A DNA stretch of 64,000 nt from Phoenix dactylifera (Eukaryota; Streptophyta; Magnoliopsida; Arecales; Arecaceae): NCBI RefSeq assembly GCF_009389715.1, contig NC_052409.1, positions 722,001 to 786,000 on the forward strand, written 5' to 3'. Both the position numbers and the translations under genes were made by a program. Below the pieces are notes generated by a model. It made no database searches. It had not been told where the DNA came from and worked only from the letters and a program-made list of their open reading frames with translations. Positions 56,131-64,000 of the stretch are shown piece by piece. Each line of letters begins with the position of its first letter. Position 1 is the stretch's first letter.

Positions 56131-57123
56131 CATGTTGGAACTATCTTAAGAATAAAAAATAAGCTTTTTATATGAAAATTAGCACACTCAAAAAGTATGC
56201 AAGCAAAATTGTGTACAAAGGCAGTGGCTAAATTATTAGAGTCAATAGTAGCTCCAATTTACTTAATAATTCACATGCTTTACACAATTGCTGTGAGTGC
56301 TAATTAAGAAAAGAACTACAAAAGAATTTATAGGTGTTATTAATTTCATTTTAATGCATGCTAGATTGCAATGCTGCAAACTTTTTCTTAACTTATAAAT
56401 AGTCAATCTTCAAGAAGGTATTGGATCTTCACAATTAAGCAATAAGATAAATAGGATATCCGTATTGGCAATTCAAATTATAATCTAAGAAGCTATAACA
56501 AAGATCACTCTATAATTGATGATTCCACGAAATATATAAGTATGGCAATTTTAAGCCCTTGCACTCTATCCTCAGTTTAATACATGATTAACCGAGCATC
56601 CAAATTATCCGTTTGTAAATCCATTTAACTCTCATATTATATTTTTAAAATAATAAAAAATAAAAGATACAAGAAAAAAATTCTACTCATCCACATATCA
56701 AGAGAGGCAAATTACTATATTTTTGAAAATTAGATAACACTTATTAAAAAAAATGAAAAGAGTATTTCTCAGCATAGCTTTTTTTTTTATTTTTTTCATA
56801 AATATCCTTCTAAAAATTTAAATTACATAAATATACTCTTAAAATTTATATTTATTTCTGTATCCTCATAAAATACTATCTTTGCACAAATATCCCTAAT
56901 ATAATGTTTTATCTACACCATTAACAAAAACTATATTTATTTTAATTAAAAATAAAATAAAATTTTGAAATTTTTGTCCTCCATTATAATAAACTAATAA
57001 ATATTTTATTCTATATATCTATCCTGTTTTAGACATTTTAATTTAAAATTATTAATTTTTTTAACTATATCAGATGACTTAGGTACATGTGTAAAAATAA
57101 AAATAAAAAAATAACATATACCT
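56131..57123. other. AT-rich upstream region of the KRP gene
   Basis: Very AT-rich, particularly 56630-57060. No gene, repeat end or convincing promoter element was recognised. Confidence 0.5.
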
Positions 57124-57179
57124 CCCCCCCCCCCCCCCCCCCCCCCCCGCCGCGCCCAAAAAAAAAAAAAAAAAAAAAA
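57124..57179. repeat. C25 tract next to an A22 tract, upstream of KRP
   Basis: Twenty-five consecutive C (57124-57148), then GCCGCGCCC, then a run of 22 A (57158-57179). It lies about 380 bases before the KRP start codon, directly before the CT-rich leader. Such a homopolymer can form unusual structures but is also a frequent site of sequencing or assembly error. Confidence 0.85.
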
Positions 57180-57560
57180 TCGTTCACATGCGGAAAGTAC
57201 AAGCTTTCGTAGCCTATGCTCTTTCTCCCTCTACAGGCCGAAGCCACCGTCCTCCTCTCTCTTTAGTCTTTTACATAAGATTTCCCTCTTCTCTCTCTCC
57301 GAGGGGCCTCTTTCTCAGAAATTCTCACGCCCTCGTGTGGGTGTCGCTCTCGTCTCCTCTCTCCATCCCTTCCCGCCCGTCTTCTTTCCCCTCATCTGCG
57401 ACTCTCTATCTCTCCTCCGTCCAAAACCCTTTTTGTTTCCTTCTGTATTTCGTCTCCAAGATCGCTTCTTTTCGTTCTGTGTCTGTGTTTCCTCTTCAAA
57501 AGCCAATCTTTCCTTCCTGTGTATGGGATCATCTCAGCAGTTGGAGGAGTAGATCGGATG

Positions 57561-60500
57561 ATGGGGAAGGACATGAGGAAGGCCAAGATCAGTGGAGCGG
57601 TGGCGGTCATGGAGGTCCCCAACCAGTCTTCCGTGGGGGTCCGCACCCGGGCCAGAACCCTAGCCCTCCAGCGCCTCCAGAAGCCCACCGCGGACCCAGC
57701 CTCCTACCTCGAACTCCGAAGCCGCCGCCTCGAAAAGCCCTTCGTGGCCACCGCCGCTAGGGCTAAGGAGGTCTGTAAGGAGAAACCGAGCCCTAGCCCA
57801 AAATCCAGCTCCAACGCTAGCTCTAAAGGGAGCACCAGCCCTGGCGGCCAGCTGGCGGAGGGCCTGGTGAATTCGGGCTCGGCGGGGTCGGTGTCGGCGA
57901 GGAGCTGCTGCTTGAAGAAGGGAGATGCCTCGCCGGAGATCGAGGTTTCCTACAGGGATAATTTTCTCGAGCACGAATCTGGCAGGTGGGGTTTCTTCTG
58001 ATCTTTCCAAATTTCACTCATTAGGGTTTGGTCTTCGTTCTAATTTTATCGCCTTTGGGGTCGTTTCTGGGAGATAATTGTGATTCAAAATCGTATTTCT
58101 AGGGCATCTTGGATGCTTGTTTTTCCAGTGGAGAAGACCAGATGCAGTGGGAGTGTGATTTTTGTTTTCCTGTTTAAGCTATTCGTTTCTTTGATTTTTA
58201 AGTCATCATTATTATGTAGGGTTTTTAAATCGCCACTTGAATTGATTGAGGGTTCTTATATATGTCTTAATTTTAATTTTTCTTGGGTCTTTCCTCTATT
58301 TGATTCTTTTAAGGCATTTAAAAAAAATAATCATAACACTTTCTGGTTCTCTAAAAGCCCATTTTCTTCCGCTTCCTCTTTGCCATTCTTATGGTCGGTT
58401 TAGTGTTTTATGCTCAAAACCGCTCCACATGTTGTTCTTCTCCGAGACTTCTTAATGTTAGAAATTTTTTTTCTAAAATCAAAGTTTCCTAGTCATTTTC
58501 TTTCTTGGGTTATTCTCTTCTGATTTGTACGCTACGATTTTTTTTTTTGGCTTCTGGAAACATAGTATTTGTTTTTGCTGCGGAAACTCTGGTACTTTTG
58601 GAAATCAGGCTTCTCGGAGACTGTATAAAATTATATATAAATCTTCTATCATCACTTTTCACTTCTTTCATTGTCTCTTTTGGATTGTTGCTTCAACATG
58701 GACATACTCATATATTGTCTCTTTACTGCCACTGTTATCTTCAGGTTTTTTGTTTTTTTGAAGCATGTATTGATAGAAAATATTACAATAATGCGGGAAA
58801 CTCTGTCCTACTTTTGTGAAATGGGTTTTGAAGGGACCTCTTTATTCGATTGTCATTTTTTCTGCAAGTGGGTTTACCATATACGACAATACCTGAATTC
58901 AATGCCTTTTCTCTTTCCCAACTTCATGCTAGCTATTTATATCAGTTCATTTTTCTTGAACTTTGGAGATGCATGCCAGTTATTCCTTATAGTTTCTATA
59001 TGGTCTGGATTTGTCTAGACATGTGTTCGACTTGATTTAGTGTGATGGACAAACTTGACTGGGGTTTTATATGATTTCACTGACTTGCAATTCCCTTGCG
59101 AATAGTTGAAGCATGATGATTTTGAGTTATGAGGAACTGCTTCAGTTGGTGGGGGTCACTTTGTCATTTTGTGTTTCCTACATTTCTATTATGTTTCTTG
59201 ACACAAGAAGGTTGCTTGAAGTTTATTAGTATTTGAGCATGCAAAGCTGGAAGTAATATGCATTTTGCTTACTTTTTTGTGCACCTTTTGGATTCCTATA
59301 TTTCCTATACGAAAAAGGTGATCTTAGGACCATTCCTGGCCACAAACTTGTGTGGATTCTGTGCATACATTATGGCTAGTGATAAAGAGCCCGAAAAGTG
59401 TAACAAGAAATGGATGAACTTCATCATGGAATCCTTGCTGAGTGCTGGAGCTACTTTTAGATTTCTGACACTCTTTTGAGTGTCGCTGATAGTGATAGTT
59501 GTAGTTTCTATTGTTTAACCAATTTGTCATGGTGCTTGTGATGCCTTTTTTCTTTTTTACTTGACAGTGGAATCTTATGAAGTTATTGCTGAACTATCAG
59601 GTGCCGGGAACATGCGTTAAATTTTATTTGGATTCTCCTGGAAGCCATCCAATCACGATCATAGGGCTGTCAAGCATGGCATTCACACCTGGCAGATAGC
59701 CATTTGTCAGGATAGCGGGCCATTAGATGTTGGGCCCATATGTGGTTGTCTGATGTGGTTAGAGACACAAGTGATCAGTTTATGCTTTTAAATTATACAT
59801 TTGAGATGACCATGGCCCTTACTAGGATTGCATGTAAAAGAAGAATTGTGAGGTCAATTTCATATAGTTGCACTATAGTTATTAGTTTTTTTTCTACTGA
59901 AAACTTGTTGATTGGTGCATTTTTTTTATCCACAAGTTGATGTGGCTATAATATGTGGTGGTTACCTGGTTGGTTTCTCGGATTATATATGAAAAAGGAA
60001 AAAGTTATGGAAAAGAATGCTTCTCCACTTAGGAGGAAAATAAAGATTTGAAGTTCTTTCCTTTTCATTTTTTGGAATAATAAATTCTGGAAATTTATCT
60101 CCATCTGACAGGTATTATCAAACCCAATCACTATAGCTGATATGGCTGTCTTCGGATCTTTATAAATTGCTCCATTTTGTGCTGGTTTCCAAATTTTAGA
60201 TGGCCTTTAGAGCATGCTTATGTAAATATTGTCTTTGAAATTCTTACAGGATTTTCTGAAAGAATTCTTTTTTTTTTTAAAAAAAAGAAAAAATCATGCA
60301 GAGGATTTTATCTTGTAATGCTTGGCTGCAGGAATGCCAGAGAGACCACACCTTGCAGTTTGATAAGGGAACCTGAATCTATAGAGGCCCCCAGTTCTAC
60401 AAACAAACCGACCAAATCAACTGGCAACAGCAGGAGGGCGAGGAACTCAACGGGCAGAGACACCCTGGCTGCCCTGGAATTGGAAGAATTTTTTGCTGGA

Positions 60501-60958
60501 GCTGAGCAACCCCAACAAAGACAATTTGCAGAGAAGTATATGATTCCCCATTATTCACTCTTTTTGAAATGTTAATTTACTAATGACATAACTCCAGTTC
60601 TCGAGTCTGTCATGTTTAAGGAGGCAACAGAACTGTGGAAAAGTGCAGATTTATGTCTAAAGCTTATTTGGTTAGATACATGTTACTGAATCTAGTAATA
60701 ATTAGTCTTCTAATACATGTTACTCTCACCGAATTGTTGAATAAAACATGTCAACATAGAACACAATGTTGTGAGGTTTTAAGATGAGGGTGGGGATCCC
60801 AGAGTTGCAAGTTGATATGATTCATTAAGTTGGGTTCCTGTTGGTTTATCTCGCACTTCTTGACTTTTGTTTTTGTTTCCTGTGTCGGCAGGTATAATTA
60901 TGATCCTGTAACTGATCAGCCGCTCCCTGGCCGATACGAATGGATGAAACTGGACTAA
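57561..60958 (+). CDS. KRP: Kip-related protein (KRP/ICK), cyclin-dependent kinase inhibitor, 231 residues
   Basis: Binds and inhibits CDKA-cyclin D complexes in the nucleus and restrains entry into S phase. Three coding exons join in frame: 57561-57985, 60332-60535 and 60892-60958, stop TAA at 60956-60958. Residues 1-12 ([12 protein letters not shown]) match the family start. [18 protein letters not shown] and [12 protein letters not shown] (49-60) are typical KRP motifs. [11 protein letters not shown] lies at 144-154. The C-terminal inhibitory domain (about 192-231) has [18 protein letters not shown] and [20 protein letters not shown], which contact cyclin and CDK. I chose the second ATG of the ATGATG pair at 57558. 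An in-frame ATG at 57519 could add 14 residues. The central part is Ser/Pro-rich and probably disordered, common for short-lived inhibitors. Intron 1 is 2.3 kb. The 5' leader is CT-rich. Which KRP subgroup it belongs to cannot be fixed here. Confidence 0.96.
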
Positions 60959-61415
60959 TGGACGTGGAAGCTGATCCTATATCTTCAACTTCCCATTCAT
61001 CAATGCCCAGAACTTTCAAAGGAAGATGCAAAGACGAAACAAAGTGCAAGGAGAACAATTCTTAGTCTAATCCCTGTAACAGATGGAACTTATCAGCTAG
61101 AACTAGCAGGTAACCAAAATGGAAAAAATAAAAAAGAAATACCGATAAATCCAAAACCTTTCTAACATAACATTTAGCCGGGCTGACAGGGGTCCATCAA
61201 CTTTTCAGTTTTTTGATAACACCAGATATGTATCAGACTCTTCTGGTTTAGGGGTTCATAGGGGGGGATTGTACCGTCATTTGGATCTTGTGCATACAGG
61301 AACTGATGAAGCTGGATGTCTTTAGGGGAATAAATATGGTCCCATTTACCCCTTGTCTTTTCTATCGCAGTAACATTTTTACTGTTCAATGAGTCTGCCA
61401 TCGCTGAAAAGTTCG

Positions 61416-61447
<32 letters not shown>

Positions 61448-61544
61448 CTAAAAGGTCCGGGTGGATGTGATGAGCCCATGTGTTGCTTGTTTGGTTTTTA
61501 CAGTCATATCTGACTCTCTTCGGCTCAGTGGTTGCCATTTTACT
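60959..61544. other. KRP 3' region with (CT)14 microsatellite
   Basis: The KRP 3' untranslated region probably covers the first 100-400 bases. A partial copy of its first part exists at 63175-63270. A CT run lies at 61416-61443. The minus-strand open frame across 61174-61479 shows no family features and is not accepted as a gene. Confidence 0.5.
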
Positions 61545-62095
61545 GTGTCGGCAGGGTATCAATCCGGTCTGGTGTCAGAGGTTTTAACCGATGGTTACTC
61601 TTATCGTTCAAGTTCTTGGATTACAAGTTTGAGGCGGCGAAGGCTTTTTGTTTTTTCGTGATCAGGGACATAAGGGCAGACAGAGCATATTTGGCTGTTC
61701 GACTGTGGGAGCAGAGCTGTAGGCTGCTTGGGAGGGCGTTTTGTATGCGAGACGAGTGTTGAGGGCCGACATACTTATTCTCGAGGATGATTGTTCTACA
61801 GTGATTGACTGGATACGAGGTGTAGACACGTATGTGGACGGTCACCATCTGATACGGGACACTTATAGTTTGGTGCAGGAGCTGATCTTCTGTCAGATGA
61901 CCCATGCTTACCGAGAGGCGAACAGTGCAGCAAACTGGATCGTCTCTTATGTCGCCCGGCACACTGGGGAGGTCTTCTGGTTTAGTTTAGATGGCGTTTT
62001 ACACGTCTTATTTTGTTTACTATGTCTCGCTGTATTCACGTTAGAGGTATATGAAATGAAATATCGTTTTGGAAAAAATAAAAAAAAAGTTTTTT
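61545..62095 (+). mobile_element. 5'-truncated LINE tail with RNase H domain and poly(A)
   Basis: Blocks in order: FFVIRDIRADRAYLAVRLWE with a shifted Glu-helix region, then after a frameshift MYARRVLRADILILEDDCST and VIDWIRGVDTYVDGHHLI, and finally YREANSAANWIVSYVARHTG. This last stretch runs uninterrupted for about 130 codons (61741-62139). The element closes with CACGTTAGAGGTATATGAAAT and an A-rich tail. It is the best preserved of the RNase H tails here, yet it lacks the reverse transcriptase and any full-length frame. Confidence 0.75.
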
Positions 62096-62374
62096 TTTTT
62101 CTCCCTGTAACAACCACTGGGTTTCTGGAAAAAGTCTAGATCGGAGGCCTGGGGCTGCTTTATGTTTGAGCAAAGCTACTTCTCCCACGTCAATTGTGGC
62201 GACCGGTTGGTCCTTAACATAAATTTCGTACATTCGCTGAAAGTAAGGTTCAAGAGATTACATGCCTGGTTCATGATTACAATCAGCACTTGTCTGTGTC
62301 CATGTAACATACTTTTCGGAAGTAGAATTTTTATAAAAATTTATTTGTTATTTGGTAACTATATTTCTAAAATG

Positions 62375-62995
62375 TAATAGAATTTTAATATGTGTTTGGT
62401 AAACAAACTGAAAAAAATACTTTTTAGTATGATAAAATGATCATAAAAGACAACGTAGTATTAAACAACATAGCATAATGTATAATATATATTAATACAT
62501 AAATATATAATATAATATAATATTACTGTAATATGATATAATATTATTATAATATAGTAATATAATATTGTATACTATAGTATAATAATATAATATAATT
62601 CGATATTATATAATGTAATATATCAATGTATTATGACATAATTTAATATAATATTTATAGTATAATATAATAATAAATGTATAAAATATTATAATTATTA
62701 TCATTATGTATTAATAAATATAAAGAGATATTTTTTGTAATTATAATATTTAATTATGGGTATTTTGGTCAAAAAAAATAATAAATCAAAACAGGTTTCC
62801 GACGCATGCTAAAAGTGCTTTTTCGAAGAATCTCCATTTTAGAACTTCTCTTAAGAAGCTGTTTTAGCTTTCTAACAAAAATAAAATAACTTTTCGATTT
62901 TTTTTACCAAACACTCCTATTCTATCCAAAAATATTTTTGGATGGTGAAAAAGTGTTTTCTAGCCCACCAAAAGTTCTGCCAAACAGAGCCTTAG
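62375..62995. mobile_element. Probable hAT-like MITE with AT-rich core
   Basis: The right end, read on the minus strand from 62995, begins GGCTCTGTTTGGCAGAAC and continues AAAACACTTTTTC. The left end contains GTGTTTGGTAAACAAACTG (about 62391-62410). TGTTTGG ends facing each other and AAAAGTG..TTTT words are usual in short non-autonomous hAT elements of plants. The core 62440-62750 is almost pure A/T, with TAATATAATAT repeats. A target-site duplication was not fixed, so borders are approximate. Confidence 0.45.
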
Positions 62996-63111
62996 TACGT
63001 TAGATTTTTCGTCTATGAAGAAATAAATAAACTAATAATTAGTTCTTTTTCATGTTTTTTTTTGTCCTTCTAGCTGTTGTTTTCCTGCTGTGCCTTAACC
63101 TATGTTCTCAG

Positions 63112-63275
63112 GTAAATCTGGATTCTGTGACTGATGAATGCCTTGCAGGCGGGTAAATAAGGGTGAAACTAGACTTGTAGAAGCTGTTTCCGTCCTTCCT
63201 AATTCTCCATTCATCTCGTTCCATGATTTTAAAGGTGCGCGAGGCAGAGAGGTGTTTGCAAAACTAGTATTGAGT
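63112..63275 (+). pseudogene. Decayed duplicate of the KRP last exon and adjoining 3' untranslated sequence
   Basis: After a CTCAG acceptor (63107-63111), the sequence aligns base for base with KRP exon 3 (60892-60958), apart from one missing base at the fourth position. From there it reads NLDSVTDECLAGG, a stop, then IRVKLD, against [20 protein letters not shown] in KRP. Similarity continues past the former stop codon: GTAGAAGCTG against GTGGAAGCTG, CTCCATTCATC against TCCCATTCATC, TTTTAAAGG against CTTTCAAAGG. Similarity also seems to reach back into the intron (TGTTTTCCTG). The frameshift, premature stop and lost terminal codon make it non-functional. No trace of the first two exons was found between it and KRP, so this looks like a partial tandem duplication. 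Confidence 0.75.
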
Positions 63276-63574
63276 ATGCTGCTTGTAACATACGAAGCTC
63301 ATTGCTTTGGTCTAAAAACTGTAACAACAAAAGAAAGAGGTAAAAAGAAAAAACAATGATCAACCTCGAGAGATCTTTTTAAAACCATAAATATTGTTTA
63401 AGTAATATGCGATTAAGATTAGATTCAAGTTGCAGCACTAGGCTTAGAGATACTTTCAAGATAAATAAATGCATCAGAGTGTTTAGCACACGCTGAGGAG
63501 AGGAAGCATCCATGTCCTTCGCTGCACTTCGCAATATTACTATATATAAGCTTCTGGCTAGATCACCTATGAAG

Positions 63575-63800
63575 GATTGGGCGAGTGTACCTCTCACTAG
63601 GCTACTCATGTCTTCCGTAAGATTAACAGTGTGGCAGACTGGATGACATCTTTTGCAGCTCACCACTCCAGGGACGTTGTTTGGGATACCCACGCTTAGG
63701 TGCCGCCTTCGATGTATTTTCTCCTGTCATACTTTATGGGCTGCATTCATACCCTGTGTGTGTGTGAAGCGCCAATGTATCAAAAATTAAAAAAAAGATG
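63575..63800 (+). mobile_element. LINE tail: last part of RNase H domain with A-rich end
   Basis: Translates as HVFRKINSVADWMTSFAAHH followed by SRDVVWDTHA and a stop, the terminal helix of the plant LINE RNase H domain, and ends in an A-rich tract at 63782-63799. It is the third such tail on the plus strand within 8 kb. Only about 225 bases remain. Confidence 0.65.
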
Positions 63801-64000
63801 GCAAGTCAATAATGATGGAGATGAGCAGAGTCCAAATAATCTCCATTGACAGTCTCTACCACTGCCTGCTGCCACCTACTAATTAACTACATCACCATCG
63901 GCCATCACCCACAACCATTGACAAAAATGGTGAAATATTTTAGAATATGCATTAGATGACAGCTGGTGTACGTGCTCCAAATTGATGATGCAGACATATT

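Noticed and set aside
61174..61479. A 101-codon minus-strand frame
   Set aside because: Its N-terminal Arg-Glu part comes from the CT microsatellite; the rest has no recognisable family and lies antisense to the KRP 3' region.

Overview
This window is nuclear DNA of a flowering plant, most likely a monocot and plausibly a palm. The call rests on interrupted genes with GT-AG introns, on protein families found only in plants (LEUNIG, KRP, the plant C-terminus of cytosolic glutathione reductase), and on the transposon load: many decayed L1-type LINE pieces, TRIM elements and AT-rich intergenic DNA. The palm assignment is an inference from overall style, not something I could test.

Layout: (1) 1-5612, plus strand: the last seven coding exons of a cytosolic glutathione reductase, whose 5' half lies outside the window. 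(2) 5.8-13.7 kb: gene-poor, with a broken 3-ketoacyl-CoA synthase fragment, very long CT/AT microsatellites, a LINE 3' piece with an RNase H domain, and a decayed LINE ORF1. (3) 14068-14430, plus: a small intronless plant-specific gene of unknown role. (4) 17223-21353, minus: a seven-exon PMP22/Mpv17-family membrane protein. (5) 21.4-26.4 kb: intergenic, with one RNase H relic. (6) 26475-41434, minus: a complete 17-coding-exon LEUNIG co-repressor of 801 residues. Its large introns hold four copies of a GGTACC-rich dispersed repeat, one of them a fold-back of about 650 bp, plus several diverged tandem duplications. (7) 43958-48517, minus: a complete four-coding-exon PPPDE/DeSI-type putative isopeptidase, whose 3.6 kb intron holds two TRIM insertions. 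(8) 49.4-57 kb: intergenic, with a LINE reverse transcriptase relic that carries a truncated TRIM. (9) 57561-60958, plus: a complete three-exon KRP-type CDK inhibitor. It is followed by LINE tails, a probable MITE and a decayed second copy of the KRP last exon at 63.1 kb.

The genes do not form a pathway. They are independent housekeeping or developmental loci: redox, peroxisomal/organellar membrane, transcriptional repression, protein deconjugation and cell-cycle control. All exon boundaries were set by eye from reading-frame continuity, GT/AG sites and family conservation; every listed junction keeps the frame. No RNA gene, CRISPR array or intact autonomous transposon was recognised. The most unusual structures are the tandem three-LTR TRIM next to a second TRIM, the fold-back GGTACC element, and the hidden KRP exon pseudogene.
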